64,000 nucleotides of DNA from Shinella sp. SUS2 (GCF_001262505.1 NZ_KQ410735.1:122408-186407); one strand, 5' to 3'; shown: positions 36,561-47,978, counted from the first letter of the stretch. Numbers and translations are program-made. Notes: generated from the sequence alone by a model not told the origin.

Positions 36561-37292
36561 TCAGGCCATCTCGCGGAAACGATAACCGACGCCATAGAGC
36601 GTTTCGATCATGTCGAAGTCGGTATCGACCATCTTGAACTTCTTGCGAAGGCGCTTGATGTGGCTGTCGATGGTGCGGTCGTCGACATAGACCTGCTCGT
36701 CATAGGCCGCATCCATCAGCGAATCGCGGCTTTTGACGACGCCCGGGCGCTGCGCCAGCGAGTGGAGGATGAGGAATTCGGTGACGGTGAGCGTGACAGG
36801 CTCGCCCTTCCAGGTGCAGGTGTGGCGCTCCTGGTCCATGACGAGCTGGCCGCGCTCCAGCGAGCGGGCCGCAATCTCGCCGGCCTTTGCCGCGCTGCCG
36901 GCAGCACCCGCGGAGGCTGCGGCCTCGCGGCTCGAGGCCCGGCGCAGGATCGCCTTGACGCGCTCCACCAGGAGGCGCTGCGAGAACGGCTTGGTGATGA
37001 AATCGTCCGCGCCCATCTTCAGCCCGAACAGCTCGTCGATCTCCTCGTCCTTGGAGGTGAGGAAGATGACGGGGATGTCGGATTTCTGGCGCAGCCGGCG
37101 CAAGAGCTCCATGCCGTCCATGCGCGGCATCTTGATGTCGAAAATCGCCAGATGCGGCGGTCGGGCAAGAAGGCCGTCGAGGGCCGAGGCGCCGTCCGTA
37201 TAGGTCTCGACCTTGTAGCCTTCTGCCTCCAGAGCGATCGACACGGATGTCAGAATATTCCGGTCGTCGTCAACGAGTGCGATCGTCTGCAT
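36561..37292 (-). CDS. chvI: ChvI response regulator (OmpR family)
   Basis: 243 residues from ATG 37292 (GGAGACTAGCAGG upstream; the longer open frame is not expected in the family). Receiver domain [16 protein letters not shown] with acidic triad and phospho-acceptor Asp52 in [13 protein letters not shown], Lys in [12 protein letters not shown]. The C-terminal winged helix includes [30 protein letters not shown] and [15 protein letters not shown]. Partner of ChvG; essential or near-essential in several rhizobia for coping with acid and for host infection. Confidence 0.96.
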   Translation of the reverse strand: MQTIALVDDDRNILTSVSIALEAEGYKVETYTDGASALDGLLARPPHLAIFDIKMPRMDGMELLRRLRQKSDIPVIFLTSKDEEIDELFGLKMGADDFITKPFSQRLLVERVKAILRRASSREAAASAGAAGSAAKAGEIAARSLERGQLVMDQERHTCTWKGEPVTLTVTEFLILHSLAQRPGVVKSRDSLMDAAYDEQVYVDDRTIDSHIKRLRKKFKMVDTDFDMIETLYGVGYRFREMA

Positions 37293-37604
37293 CCTGCTAG
37301 TCTCCATATTCATCGGCGCCTTTCCCGACCTCGGATCGTTTCCTGTCCTGGATCTGATGCGCCTTCCTGGGGGTAAAGGTGGAACAAATTGTGGCGAAGA
37401 TAAAGGGAGACGTTTCGGGCGTGCCGGCCAAGTCATTTTTAAATCGATTATTCAAACGATTAAAAAAGTAACATAATTCTTTAAATCGATTAATTAATTG
37501 ATATTATTGCCTAATTTCTATTTTCCTCTTGTCTTTGTGACAGCTGCGCATTAGGTTCCGGCAAAATTCACACCAGTCTTGTCGCCTTGGAGGAAAACTG
37601 GACC
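37293..37604. promoter_or_regulatory. AT-rich divergent chvI-pckA control region with repeated AATCGATTA motifs
   Basis: This 312-bp gene-free stretch contains a sharply AT-rich core (37436-37515). TTTAAATCGATTA occurs at 37438-37450 and again at 37480-37492, spaced 42 bp (four helical turns), with a half-like AACGATTA at 37455-37462 between. CG-centred AT-armed palindromes are typical LacI-family operators. Rhizobial pckA is controlled by the LacI-type PckR, so this is a good candidate target (inference). Confidence 0.55.
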
Positions 37605-39215
<1,611 letters not shown>

Positions 39216-39239
39216 GGCCTTCCGGCAATGATTCACGTG

Positions 39240-39266
39240 AAACCCGGCCCCTGCGGCCGGGTTTTT
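39240..39266 (+). terminator. Intrinsic terminator after pckA
   Basis: Arms AACCCGGCC (39241-39249) and GGCCGGGTT (39255-39263), 5-nt loop, T-run 39262-39266. Confidence 0.85.
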
Positions 39267-39342
39267 CGTCGGTATTTTCCTTTCCAGCGGCAGCTTCCCG
39301 TTTCGCCCGGTGCCGGTTAAAACGGCCGGGAAAGGAATTTCC

Positions 39343-39777
39343 ATGGCAAGCGCGCCCCTCTACATCAAGAGTTCGATCACGATTGCCGGCTGGGAACTGA
39401 CCGAGCAGTTCGTGCTGGCCGGCGGCCCGGGCGGGCAGAACGTCAACAAGGTCTCGACGGCTGTGCAGCTCTTCTTCGACCTGCGCAACTCGCCCTCGCT
39501 GAACGACCGGGTGAAGGCCAACGCGGAACGGCTCGCCGGTCGCAAGGTCTCCAAGGACGGCGTGCTGCTGATCGAGGCGAACCGCTTTCGCAGCCAGGAA
39601 CGCAATCGCGAGGATGCGCGCGAGCGGCTGAAGGAGCTGATCCTCAAGGCGGCCGAACCGCCGCCGCCGGTGCGCAAGAAGACGAAGCCGACGAAAGGTT
39701 CGGTCGAACGCCGGCTCAAGGAAAAATCGGGCCGGTCGGACGTCAAGCGCATGCGGGCCAAGCCCGGTGGCGAATGA
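39343..39777 (+). CDS. arfB: ArfB/YaeJ-like peptidyl-tRNA hydrolase (ribosome rescue, GGQ domain)
   Basis: 144 residues. The release-factor catalytic loop GGPGGQNVNKVSTAVQLFFD is present, followed by NRFRSQERNREDARERL and a Lys/Arg-rich C-terminal tail (VRKKTKPTKGSVERRLKEKSG) that in ArfB enters the mRNA channel of stalled ribosomes. The length (about 140) and lack of codon-recognition domains fit ArfB rather than RF1/RF2. ATG 39343 follows GGAAAGGAATTT; the in-frame ATG at 39310 is less likely. It rescues non-stop ribosomes independently of tmRNA. Confidence 0.92.
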   Translation: MASAPLYIKSSITIAGWELTEQFVLAGGPGGQNVNKVSTAVQLFFDLRNSPSLNDRVKANAERLAGRKVSKDGVLLIEANRFRSQERNREDARERLKELILKAAEPPPPVRKKTKPTKGSVERRLKEKSGRSDVKRMRAKPGGE

Positions 39778-39885
39778 TTGCCACAACTTGGCCGTTTAAC
39801 GGTGAGAGTGAAACGAGACCTTTCCTTTGCGGAAAGGCTCTGCTTAAGTTCGGAAAACCAGGCAAAAAAGACCAGGGAGGTAGCC

Positions 39886-40398
39886 ATGGGTCTCTTCAGC
39901 TTTATCAAGAACGCCGGCAAGAAGCTCGGCATAGGCGACGACGAAGCGCCGGAGGCCGAGGCGGTCAAGAAGGAGCTCGATTCCTTCGATCTCGGCACGC
40001 AGAATGTCGAAGTCTCCGTGGAGGGTGACAAATGTGTGCTGAAGGGTGTCGTGGCCGACCAGACGGCCTTCGAAAAGGCCGTCATCGCCGTGGGCAATAC
40101 GCTGGGGATTTCCAAGGTCGAGGCCGCCGATCTCAAGGTCGCACCGGCCGATTCCGGCCTGAAACTCGAAAAGATCGACCTGACGGAACTCCTGAAGGTC
40201 TCCGCGCCCGCCAATGACCCGACCCTTCACACGGTCAAGAAGGGCGACAATCTCTGGAAGATCGCAGAGGCTTATTACGGCAAGGGCAAGGGCGCCAAGC
40301 ACACCTTGATCTTCGACGCCAACCGCCCGATGCTCTCCCATCCGGACAAGATCTATCCCGGCCAGGTGTTGCGCATTCCGGACCTGGCGGAAGCGTGA
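39886..40398 (+). CDS. BON and LysM domain protein (Kbp/YgaU-like)
   Basis: 170 residues from ATG 39886 (AGGGAGG upstream). Short N-terminal segment MGLFSFIKNAGKKLG, BON domain (about 30-95; VEVSVEGDKCVLKGVVADQTAFEKAVIAVGN) and C-terminal LysM (TVKKGDNLWKIAEAYYGKG through YPGQVLRIPDL). This domain order and the MGLF-KxAGxKL start match E. coli Kbp (YgaU), a cytoplasmic K+-binding protein linked to hyperosmotic stress. No signal peptide is visible, which favours the cytoplasm despite LysM being usually a cell-wall module. Confidence 0.88.
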   Translation: MGLFSFIKNAGKKLGIGDDEAPEAEAVKKELDSFDLGTQNVEVSVEGDKCVLKGVVADQTAFEKAVIAVGNTLGISKVEAADLKVAPADSGLKLEKIDLTELLKVSAPANDPTLHTVKKGDNLWKIAEAYYGKGKGAKHTLIFDANRPMLSHPDKIYPGQVLRIPDLAEA

Positions 40399-40422
40399 AC
40401 CGTAGGGACCGCGAGATGTGTC

Positions 40423-41040
40423 ATGGCTGAGCGCGGCCTCGCCCCGGGGCTGCGCTACTTCCCCGACCATTTTGATCGCTCGGCCCAGGAGGCCCTGGTC
40501 GTCGCTATCAGGCAGATCGTGGCCGAGGCGCCGCTCTTCGTGCCGCGCATGCCGAAGACCGGCAAGCCGATGTCCGTGCGCATGACCAATTGCGGCTCGC
40601 TCGGCTGGGTGACGGACAAGGACGGCGGCTATCGTTACCAGCCGACCCATCCCGAGACCGGCCGCCCCTGGCCGGCCATTCCCGAGACTCTTCTCGCCCT
40701 GTGGAACGCGGTATCCAGCTTCGGAAAGCCGCCGGAGGCCTGCCTCGTCAATTTCTATGATCCGGATGCCAAGATGGGCCTGCACCAGGATCGGGACGAG
40801 ACTGAATTTGCAGCGCCTGTCGTGTCCGTTTCGCTTGGCGACCAGTGCCTGTTCCGCGTCGGCGGTGTTTCCCGCAGCGATCCGACACGGTCGTTCCGCC
40901 TCTCAAGCGGCGACGTTTTCGTGTTCGGCGGGGAAAGCCGGCTGATCTTTCACGGGGTTGACCGGATCTATCCCGGCACGTCGACGCTTTTGAAGAACGC
41001 CGGGCGCATCAATCTGACGCTCCGCCGGGTCAATCCATAG
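40423..41040 (+). CDS. alkB: AlkB-type 2-oxoglutarate/Fe(II)-dependent DNA dealkylase
   Basis: 205 residues. The iron triad is visible: His121 and Asp123 in GLHQDRDE and His177 in RLIFHGVDR; 2-oxoglutarate is bound by Arg195 and Arg201 in RINLTLRRV. NFYDPDAKMG precedes the HxD motif as in E. coli AlkB. It oxidatively removes methyl groups from 1-methyladenine and 3-methylcytosine. It lies 24 bp after the BON-LysM gene, so they may be co-transcribed, and converges with coaA after 5 bp. No ada gene is nearby. Confidence 0.93.
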   Translation: MAERGLAPGLRYFPDHFDRSAQEALVVAIRQIVAEAPLFVPRMPKTGKPMSVRMTNCGSLGWVTDKDGGYRYQPTHPETGRPWPAIPETLLALWNAVSSFGKPPEACLVNFYDPDAKMGLHQDRDETEFAAPVVSVSLGDQCLFRVGGVSRSDPTRSFRLSSGDVFVFGGESRLIFHGVDRIYPGTSTLLKNAGRINLTLRRVNP

Positions 41041-41045
41041 CCGGC

Positions 41046-42041
41046 TCAGAGCTTGCGCAGCGCCACCGTCTCGATGAGGTGGTTCTCGCCCTTCTGCAGG
41101 ATGAGATCGGCGCGCGGGCGGGTCGGCAGGATGTTCTGGTGCAGGTTCTTCAGGTTGATGTTGCGCCAGAGATTTTCCGCGATCGTCAGCGCCTCGTCCT
41201 CGCTGATCGTCGCGTACCGGTGGAAGTAGGAATCGGGGTTGCGGAAGGCGGTTTCCCGAAGGCGCATGAAGCGATCCACATACCAGGTGTGGATCAGCGT
41301 CTCCTCCGCGTCGATATAGATCGAGAAATCGAAGAAATCCGAGACCATCGGCACGATCTTGCCGTCGGCCGGCAGATTGCGTGACTGGAGCACGTTGATA
41401 CCCTCGAAGATCAGGATATCCGGCCGGTCGATGGTGCGGAAGGCGTTGGGCAACACGTCATAGGTGAGGTGCGAATAGGTCGGTGCCTTGACGTCCTTCT
41501 TGCCGGCCTTGATGGCCGAGAGAAAGCGCAGCAATGCGCCTATGTCGTAACTCTCCGGGAAACCCTTGCGCTCCATCAGGTTTTCGCGCTGGAGCACCGC
41601 GTTCGGATAGAGAAAACCGTCGGTCGTCACGAGATCGACCTTGGGGCTGGAAGGCCAGCGGGACAGCAGCTCCATCAGGATGCGGGCGGTGGTCGACTTG
41701 CCGACGGCGACCGAACCCGCAATGCCGATGACATAGGGGGTCTTGGCCTCGTCCGAGAGGCTGAGGAAGCGTTTGCGCTGCTCGAACAGGATCTGCGAGG
41801 ATTCGACATGGGCCGAAAGCAGGCGCGACAGCGATAGGTAGATGCGCCTGACTTCGTCGAGGTCGATCGGGTCATTCAGCGAGCGCAGGCGCTGCACCTC
41901 GTCGGCGGTCAGCGTCAGCGGCGTGTCGGCCCGGAAGCGCGCCCACTCGTCTGCCGAAAAAAAGCGGTAGGGAGAATAGTCGCGGTTGCCGAAATCGTCC
42001 GGAATATCCGCCTGGTCCTTGTCGCGCACTGCCTGGATCAT
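41046..42041 (-). CDS. coaA: Type I pantothenate kinase
   Basis: 331 residues. Phosphorylates pantothenate, the first step of coenzyme A synthesis. Walker [28 protein letters not shown], the [16 protein letters not shown] segment and IFEGINVLQ, all CoaA blocks; it starts near [14 protein letters not shown] 42041 shares one base with the hisE stop (TGATG), so the kinase is translationally coupled to the end of the histidine operon, as in other rhizobia. Confidence 0.95.
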   Translation of the reverse strand: MIQAVRDKDQADIPDDFGNRDYSPYRFFSADEWARFRADTPLTLTADEVQRLRSLNDPIDLDEVRRIYLSLSRLLSAHVESSQILFEQRKRFLSLSDEAKTPYVIGIAGSVAVGKSTTARILMELLSRWPSSPKVDLVTTDGFLYPNAVLQRENLMERKGFPESYDIGALLRFLSAIKAGKKDVKAPTYSHLTYDVLPNAFRTIDRPDILIFEGINVLQSRNLPADGKIVPMVSDFFDFSIYIDAEETLIHTWYVDRFMRLRETAFRNPDSYFHRYATISEDEALTIAENLWRNINLKNLHQNILPTRPRADLILQKGENHLIETVALRKL

Positions 42042-42361
42042 CAACTCTTCCGGCTGGCCTTCTCCACGAGGCCGGACTGGTTCGTCCGCCGCTCCAGCTC
42101 CTCCATGACATCTTGTAACGCGACGCCGCCGATTTTCAATACGACGATCAGATGATAGAGCAAATCGGCCGTTTCGCTCGTTAAAGCGGCCTTTTCGCCC
42201 TCAATCGCCGCGATAACCGTCTCGATCGCCTCTTCTCCGAGCTTCTTTGCCGCCTTTTGCTGCCCGGCGGCCACGAGCTTGGCCGTCCAGGATTCCGACG
42301 GATCGGCCTTGGCGCGGGCGTCGACGATACGTTCGAGATCGGCAAGGGAAAAGTCGCTCAT
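42041..42361 (-). CDS. hisE: Phosphoribosyl-ATP pyrophosphatase
   Basis: 106 residues from ATG 42361 (GAGGAGAGAGCG upstream). MazG-like all-alpha enzyme hydrolysing PR-ATP to PR-AMP in histidine synthesis. [22 protein letters not shown] and [14 protein letters not shown] carry the EExxE-type metal-binding acidic residues. It is a stand-alone HisE, not fused to HisI. It starts 10 bp after the hisF stop. Confidence 0.94.
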   Translation of the reverse strand: MSDFSLADLERIVDARAKADPSESWTAKLVAAGQQKAAKKLGEEAIETVIAAIEGEKAALTSETADLLYHLIVVLKIGGVALQDVMEELERRTNQSGLVEKASRKS

Positions 42362-42371
42362 CGCTCTCTCC

Positions 42372-43144
<773 letters not shown>

Positions 43145-43148
<4 letters not shown>

Positions 43149-43258
43149 AGGACGGCCTCCTTCTTCTTGTTTTGCGCGTCCTCGCCGCTATGCGGCTGCG
43201 GGCGTCGCGGGCCGTCCTTCACGTCGAGGCAGGGAATGACGCGGGCCTTGAGGGTCAT
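43145..43258 (-). CDS. 37-codon duplicate of the hisF N-terminus (possible leader/coupling ORF)
   Basis: Begins at the ATG that overlaps the hisA stop (ATGA), the usual hisF start position, with CGAGGAG upstream. Its first 16 residues are identical to HisF ([16 protein letters not shown]). It then leaves the HisF sequence, becomes Lys/Glu rich (QNKKKEAVL) and stops at TGA 43147-43145, overlapping the TTG of hisF. The inserted segment supplies the hisF ribosome-binding site. It could couple hisA to hisF translation or be a harmless scar. Confidence 0.6.
43210..43257. repeat. Copy B of the 48-bp direct repeat (duplicated hisF 5' end)
   Basis: Near-identical to 43100-43147. It contains the ancestral-looking ATG (43258-43256) overlapping the hisA stop codon. 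Confidence 0.9.
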
Positions 43259-43989
43259 GCGGCTGCTCCTCGTATCATGGCCAGCGCCTCGGCGGGATCG
43301 ATCCGCCCGTCATAGAGCGCCCGGCCGGAAATCGCGCCCTCGAGCTTGCGGGCATCCGGCGCGACGAGGCGGCGGATGTCGTCCATCGAGGCAAGGCCGC
43401 CGGAGGCGATGACGGGAATGGAGACGGCGTCGGCAAGCTCCAGCGTCGAGGCCCAGTTGATGCCGGCCAGAATACCGTCGCGGTCTATGTCGGTGTAGAT
43501 GATCGCGGCAACGCCGGCACCTTCGAACTTCTTCGCAAGCTCGATCACGCCGAGTTCGGAGGCTTCCGCCCAGCCCTCGACGGCGACCTTGCCGCCCTTG
43601 GCGTCGATGCCGACGGCAACCTTGCCGGGGAATTTTTTGCAGGCCTCGATGACGAGCGCGGGATCACGCACGGCGACGGTGCCGAGGATGACGCGGGAGA
43701 GGCCGCGCGCCAGCCAGCTTTCGATATGATCCAGCGTGCGGATGCCACCGCCGAGCTGCACCGGGTTCTTCGTCGCCTTGAGAATGGCATCGACGGCAGC
43801 ACCGTTGACGCTTTCCCCGGCGAAGGCGCCGTTGAGGTCGACAACGTGCAGCCATTCAAAACCCTGGTCTTCAAAAGCTTTCGCCTGGGCGGCCGGGTCG
43901 GGATTGTAGACGGTGGCCTGGTCCATGTCGCCGAGCTTGAGGCGAACGCACTGGCCGTCTTTCAGGTCGATGGCGGGAAAGAGGATCAT
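43255..43989 (-). CDS. hisA: ProFAR isomerase (phosphoribosylformimino-AICAR-P isomerase)
   Basis: 244 residues, TIM barrel paralogue of HisF with [17 protein letters not shown] (catalytic Asp8), [26 protein letters not shown] (second catalytic Asp) and [12 protein letters not shown]. Catalyses the Amadori rearrangement of ProFAR to PRFAR. It begins 1 bp after the hisH stop and ends on the duplicated hisF start, so it is within a tightly packed operon. Confidence 0.95.
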   Translation of the reverse strand: MILFPAIDLKDGQCVRLKLGDMDQATVYNPDPAAQAKAFEDQGFEWLHVVDLNGAFAGESVNGAAVDAILKATKNPVQLGGGIRTLDHIESWLARGLSRVILGTVAVRDPALVIEACKKFPGKVAVGIDAKGGKVAVEGWAEASELGVIELAKKFEGAGVAAIIYTDIDRDGILAGINWASTLELADAVSIPVIASGGLASMDDIRRLVAPDARKLEGAISGRALYDGRIDPAEALAMIRGAAA

Positions 43990-43990
43990 G

Positions 43991-44632
43991 TTACGGCTTC
44001 CAGCGCAGGAAATTGGTGATGAGGGCGAGGCCGAGCGACTGGCTCTTTTCCGGATGGAACTGCGCGCCGGCCTTGTTGCCGTCAGCGACGAAGGCGGTCA
44101 TCGGGCCGCCATAGCCGACCGTGGCGACCACCTCGTCAGGGTTTTCGGCGGCGAGGTGGTAGGAGTGCACGAAATAGGCGTGCAGCGTCTCCGGAATGCC
44201 CTCGAAGAGCGGGTGGGCGTAGCGGCGGGTGAGCGTGTTCCAGCCGATCTGCGGAATTTTCAGCTCCGGATCGTCGGGCGTCATCCTGACGACATCGCCC
44301 CTGATCCAGCCGAGGCCTTCGGTGGTGGTCTTTTCGAGGCCGCGCGAGGACATGAGTTGCATGCCGACGCAGATGCCGAGGAAGGGGCGGGCCTTCGCCT
44401 CGACGGTCTCGCGCAGCGCCTCGACCATGCCGGGCACGGCATCAAGGCCGCGACGGCAATCGGCATAGGCGCCGACGCCGGGCAGCACGATGCGATCCGC
44501 GCCGGCGACGCGCTCGGCCTTGTCCGTCAGGTCGATCTCGGCATCGATGCCGGCTTCGCGCGCGGCACGCTCGAAGGCTTTGGTGGCCGAGCGCAGGTTG
44601 CCCGAACCGTAGTCGATGATTGCAACGCGCAT
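43991..44632 (-). CDS. hisH: Imidazole glycerol phosphate synthase glutamine amidotransferase subunit
   Basis: 213 residues from ATG 44632. Class I glutamine amidotransferase: nucleophile Cys in [13 protein letters not shown], oxyanion PGVGAY, catalytic His-x-Glu in AQFHPEKSQ. It feeds ammonia to HisF. The start directly follows the DUF2628 gene stop by one base. Confidence 0.95.
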   Translation of the reverse strand: MRVAIIDYGSGNLRSATKAFERAAREAGIDAEIDLTDKAERVAGADRIVLPGVGAYADCRRGLDAVPGMVEALRETVEAKARPFLGICVGMQLMSSRGLEKTTTEGLGWIRGDVVRMTPDDPELKIPQIGWNTLTRRYAHPLFEGIPETLHAYFVHSYHLAAENPDEVVATVGYGGPMTAFVADGNKAGAQFHPEKSQSLGLALITNFLRWKP

Positions 44633-44633
44633 C

Positions 44634-45104
44634 TCAGCGTCCTTCCTTGAAACCGACGAGGCCGAGCATGGGAGCGTGCCGGCGCGGGGAGGTTTCGGCT
44701 GCCGGCAGGGAAACGGTATGACGCGTCTCCGGTTCGCCGGTCCTGATGTCCATGTAGTAAATCTCTTCCGCCGTTGCACGGTCGTCTGCCGCTATGGCCG
44801 CGTCCACCGTCCAGCCCGCCCGGCGCAGGCCGGCGGCGATCATCGTGGGGCCTTCAAGCGCGACGAGAAGATTGGTCGCAAGGCAGATGCCGAGGCCGGC
44901 AAGGCCGAAGACCGGATGCTCGGAAATGGCGGAGCCCAGCGCGGCGAGCGCGAAAACAAGGGCTGCGGCCAGCCACGCGCGATGCCACAGCAGCCAGAGG
45001 AACGGTACGAAGAACGCGATCCACGAAAAACGATCACGGATGATCCGGGCGTTCTCATCCTGGGATTTTGCACCCGGCGGTATCAGAAAGAGGAACGTGG
45101 CCAT
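44634..45104 (-). CDS. DUF2628-type small membrane protein in the histidine operon
   Basis: 156 residues from ATG 45104 (GGAGGCC upstream). [28 protein letters not shown], then hydrophobic helices [30 protein letters not shown] and [19 protein letters not shown], and a soluble C-terminal half with a polar tail. I recognise the DUF2628 family, commonly inserted between hisB and hisH in Rhizobiales. No role in histidine synthesis is established; the position 28 bp after hisB and 1 bp before hisH makes co-expression certain in practice. Confidence 0.82.
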   Translation of the reverse strand: MATFLFLIPPGAKSQDENARIIRDRFSWIAFFVPFLWLLWHRAWLAAALVFALAALGSAISEHPVFGLAGLGICLATNLLVALEGPTMIAAGLRRAGWTVDAAIAADDRATAEEIYYMDIRTGEPETRHTVSLPAAETSPRRHAPMLGLVGFKEGR

Positions 45105-45132
45105 ATCGACAGGCCTCCATCTTGTGCCTTGC

Positions 45133-45726
45133 TCAGGCCAGCGAACCCTTCGTCGAGGGAACGCGGCCCGCCTGGCGGGGATCGATCTCGGTCGCGGTGC
45201 GTAGCACGCGCGCGACGGCCTTGAAGCACGTCTCCGAGATATGATGGTTGTTCGCGCCGTAGATGTTCTGGATATGCAGCGTGATGCCGGCGTGCTGGGC
45301 GAGCGCGTTGAAGAACTCGCGCACCAGCTCGGTGTCGAAGGTGCCGATCTTCGGGGCGGAGAAGGTGACGTTCCACACGAGGAACGGGCGGCCGGAAACA
45401 TCGACGGCAGCGCGGGTCATCGTCTCGTCCATGGCGAGATCGAGCGAGGCGTAGCGCGTGATGCCGCGGCGGTCGCCGAGCGCCTTGGCGATGGCCTGGC
45501 CGATGGCGATGCCGGTGTCTTCGACCGTGTGATGGTCGTCGACATGCAGGTCCCCTTCGGTCTTGATGTCCATGTCGATGAGCGAATGGCGCGCGAGCTG
45601 GTCGAGCATATGATCGAAGAAACCGACGCCCGTCGAAATGGTCGACGTGCCGGTGCCGTCGATATTGACGGTGACGGCGACGGAGGTCTCGTTCGTCTTG
45701 CGCGAAACGCTGGCGGTGCGGCTCAT
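45133..45726 (-). CDS. hisB: Imidazoleglycerol-phosphate dehydratase
   Basis: 197 residues, monofunctional HisB. Metal-binding His clusters: [29 protein letters not shown], and [14 protein letters not shown]. Removes water from IGP to imidazole acetol phosphate using Mn2+. First gene of the visible minus-strand his operon; the 0.8-kb repeat-rich region lies upstream and must contain its promoter. Confidence 0.96.
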   Translation of the reverse strand: MSRTASVSRKTNETSVAVTVNIDGTGTSTISTGVGFFDHMLDQLARHSLIDMDIKTEGDLHVDDHHTVEDTGIAIGQAIAKALGDRRGITRYASLDLAMDETMTRAAVDVSGRPFLVWNVTFSAPKIGTFDTELVREFFNALAQHAGITLHIQNIYGANNHHISETCFKAVARVLRTATEIDPRQAGRVPSTKGSLA

Positions 45727-45984
45727 TGCGGTCTCCGGTAGAGTGTCGCCGCTCCTTAACAGGGCTCTTGGGAAAAGGCCAGTGTTTCGCAGGTTTTCGG
45801 TGCAGGGGGAAACGGCCCGCAGGTCGCCCATCGGGGTTTGAAACCAGTCCGGTCCGGAGAACCGCGCGAAAGCGTTGCCTCTGGAAGGGGTATATGGATG
45901 GCTTCGCTTTCGCGCGGCCCAAGGCGTTCTTCGGAGGTGGTCTCATCCTCCTTCAGGCATGGCAGGCTTCGCTGCACAGTGTGT

Positions 45985-46040
45985 TGGCGCATAGGCCTTG
46001 TCCGAAAACCGCGTTCCGCACTTTTCGGGGGCATGCGCCA
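45985..46040. repeat. 56-bp palindromic intergenic element
   Basis: Outer arms TGGCGCAT (45985-45992) and ATGCGCCA (46033-46040); inner arms CCGAAAA (46002-46008) and TTTTCGG (46022-46028). The GTCCGAAAACCG-CACTTTTCGG core resembles a dispersed rhizobial palindrome from memory. Confidence 0.6.
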
Positions 46041-46385
46041 CCATCCTGCTTGCATGGCGGACCCAAACCGACCCCGCGACCCGGGGAAGGGGGAAGCTCC
46101 GCACACGGCGCTCACCCGCTGGCCTGATCCCTGAGAACGGGAAAGGCTGCGAGGCACCGTGGCGCTCCACGCCTCTTTCGCCCCCGCCGTACGTTTCGGC
46201 GGACATCGAAAGCGCCTCCTCCCGCCCGCATCGACACGTTACGCGATCCGTCCGGCAGCGAAAGGACGTTCAGGATAGGACGGGTTTTGGAGACGGGGAA
46301 AATCGGGGTGTAAAAAAGGGCAGAAGTGGGGATCGACGCCGACGTGATCAGGCACGTCGCCACATTGGGAAGCCGTTGCCACACC

Positions 46386-46480
46386 CTCCGTCATCCTCGG
46401 GCTTGACCCGAGGATCCATGTCACATCCTCCGGTGTGCCGTGAGGAGTGGATCTTCGGGTCAAGCCCGAGGATGACGGAG
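46386..46480. repeat. RIME-like 95-bp palindrome
   Basis: Two 33-bp arms (46386-46418 and 46448-46480) are inverted copies with a single mismatch, enclosing a 29-bp loop. The arm core CCTCGGGCTTGACCCGAGGA is itself palindromic. This matches the Rhizobium-specific intergenic mosaic element type. Confidence 0.8.
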
Positions 46481-46549
46481 GAGGGGGGTAGGAGGGGCGT
46501 GCGGGTTGGGGAGAGCGATGCAAGCATGCCGGCATCGCCCGCCGCCCCC

Positions 46550-46678
46550 TCACTTCTTCTTCGTTGCGCTCTCGCTGTTCTTCACCTGCGAGCCCAGAGT
46601 GGGTGCGGCTTTGGCTGCCACCTTGTCCTTCTTGGGTTTGCGCGTTTCCTTGTTGCTGCGAACCTGTCCTTTGGCCAT
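46550..46678 (-). CDS. Lys-rich 42-residue conserved small protein
   Basis: ATG 46678 to TGA 46552-46550. The protein starts MAKGQVRSNKETRKPKKDK and ends NSESATKKK, with 11 Lys and 2 Arg in 42 residues and no hydrophobic segment. MAKGQxRSNxExxKPKK proteins of this size recur as conserved hypotheticals in many proteobacteria, which is why I call it coding despite its size. A basic, probably disordered, RNA- or DNA-associated protein is likely; function unknown. It is divergent from hslV. Confidence 0.75.
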   Translation of the reverse strand: MAKGQVRSNKETRKPKKDKVAAKAAPTLGSQVKNSESATKKK

Positions 46679-46832
46679 TGCCGTAACCCCTTTTGTTGAC
46701 GGGAGACCATAACCTGCTCATCGCACGGGGAAAGCAAGGTTTATTTTGCAGTGAGACGCAGACCCGCGGCGGTGCCGTAAGGGGTCGCGCAGCGGCCTGG
46801 CGGCGGAGGGGTGCCAAGGAGGCCGCCGGCGT

Positions 46833-46860
46833 TTGCAATTGCCGAAACGCCGCTTACATA
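46833..46860 (+). promoter_or_regulatory. Possible hslV promoter
   Basis: TTGCAA (46833-46838), 16 bp, TACATA (46855-46860), 63 bp before the hslV ATG. hslVU is normally heat-shock controlled; this matches sigma-70 better than an RpoH consensus, so treat as tentative. Confidence 0.3.
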
Positions 46861-46923
46861 GGACGTAACGAAGCCGTCTCGCTGGCGGTACCCGCCCGGT
46901 CTCCGGGCCCCAGAGGTCTATTC

Positions 46924-47484
46924 ATGAGTGAACACAATCCCTACGCTTCCATGCATGCCACGACGATCATCACCGTCCGCAAGGACGGCAAGGTGGTGAT
47001 GGCGGGCGATGGCCAGGTGAGCCTTGGTCAGACCGTGATGAAAAGCAATGCGCGCAAGGTGCGCCGCCTTGCCAAGGGCGATGTCATTGCCGGTTTTGCC
47101 GGCGCCACGGCGGACGCCTTCACGCTGCTCGAACGGCTCGAAGCCAAGCTCGAGCAATATCCCGACCAGTTGATGCGCGCGGCCGTCGAGCTTGCCAAGG
47201 ACTGGCGCACCGACCGCTATCTGCGCCGGCTCGAGGCGATGATGCTGGTCGCCGACAAGTCCGTCACGCTGGCGCTGACCGGCAATGGCGACGTGCTGGA
47301 GCCGGAACACGGCACCATGGCGATCGGCTCGGGCGGCAACTATGCCTATGCCGCGGCCCGCGCGCTGATGGATACGGACAAGTCGGCGGAAGAGATCGCG
47401 CGGCGCGCCATGCAGATCGCCGGCGACATCTGCGTCTACACCAACCACAATTTCGTGGTCGAGACGCTGGATGCCGACCGATAA
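46924..47484 (+). CDS. hslV: ATP-dependent protease peptidase subunit HslV
   Basis: 186 residues. N-terminal threonine protease: after removal of a short propeptide ([12 protein letters not shown]) the active Thr of [28 protein letters not shown] is exposed. [10 protein letters not shown] and [17 protein letters not shown] follow as in E. coli HslV. The ATG at 46924 gives the known rhizobial propeptide; the open frame extends upstream to 46693 without family content. It forms the dodecameric core with the HslU unfoldase encoded 0.5 kb on. Confidence 0.95.
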   Translation: MSEHNPYASMHATTIITVRKDGKVVMAGDGQVSLGQTVMKSNARKVRRLAKGDVIAGFAGATADAFTLLERLEAKLEQYPDQLMRAAVELAKDWRTDRYLRRLEAMMLVADKSVTLALTGNGDVLEPEHGTMAIGSGGNYAYAAARALMDTDKSAEEIARRAMQIAGDICVYTNHNFVVETLDADR

Positions 47485-47965
47485 GGCCTATGCCTTCCGG
47501 CCGGTGACGGACGCCGACCTGCCGATGCTGGAACGGTGGCTGAACGTGCCGCATGTCCGGCGCTGGTGGGGCGAACCGGCGGACGAAGTCGCCGGCATCA
47601 AGGCGGATTTCGACGAGCCGTCGATGGAGTCCTTCATCGTGCTCCATGATGGAAAGGAATTTGCCTATCTGCAATGTTACCGGATCGCGGCGGACGATCT
47701 GTCCTTCGGCGACCGGCCCGAACGCACCGTCGGCATCGACCAGTTCATCGGCCCTGCCGATATGGTCGGTATCGGCCACGGGCCGGCGATGATCGAAGCC
47801 TTTGTGCAAAGGGTTTTCGCCGAGGGGATGGAACGGGTCGTGCTCGATCCGCATCCCGACAATGCGCATGCCATCCGGGCCTATGAAAAGGCCGGATTCC
47901 ATGCTTTCGATCAACGCATGACTGAGGACGGACCGGCGCTGATGATGGCCCGGGACCGTTGCTAG
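47471..47965 (+). CDS. GNAT acetyltransferase, AAC(6')-like family, between hslV and hslU
   Basis: 164 residues overlapping the end of hslV by 14 bp. [28 protein letters not shown] is the N-terminus of the aminoglycoside 6'-N-acetyltransferase-like GNAT group; [25 protein letters not shown] forms the acetyl-CoA site, and [15 protein letters not shown] is motif B. Members acetylate small amines, siderophore precursors or antibiotics; the substrate here is unknown. Its stop is 13 bp before hslU, so the three are one transcript. Confidence 0.85.
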   Translation: MPTDKAYAFRPVTDADLPMLERWLNVPHVRRWWGEPADEVAGIKADFDEPSMESFIVLHDGKEFAYLQCYRIAADDLSFGDRPERTVGIDQFIGPADMVGIGHGPAMIEAFVQRVFAEGMERVVLDPHPDNAHAIRAYEKAGFHAFDQRMTEDGPALMMARDRC

Positions 47966-47978
47966 AAACGGAAAGCTG

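Larger units (their letters stand above)
45727..46549. other. Gene-free 0.8-kb region of palindromic repeats upstream of hisB
   Basis: No open frame here shows protein-like composition or family motifs. At least two palindromic elements are present (45985-46040 and 46386-46480), with GC-rich mosaic sequence between. Promoters for hisB (leftward) should be in the first 200 bp but I cannot define a clear -35/-10. Confidence 0.6.

Noticed and set aside
34640..36637. 665-codon plus-strand open frame
   Set aside because: Antisense to hprK and chvG, whose motifs are intact.
46386..46480. Inverted repeat as ends of an insertion sequence or CRISPR repeat
   Set aside because: Only 95 bp, no transposase, no repeated spacers; it fits a RIME-like intergenic palindrome.
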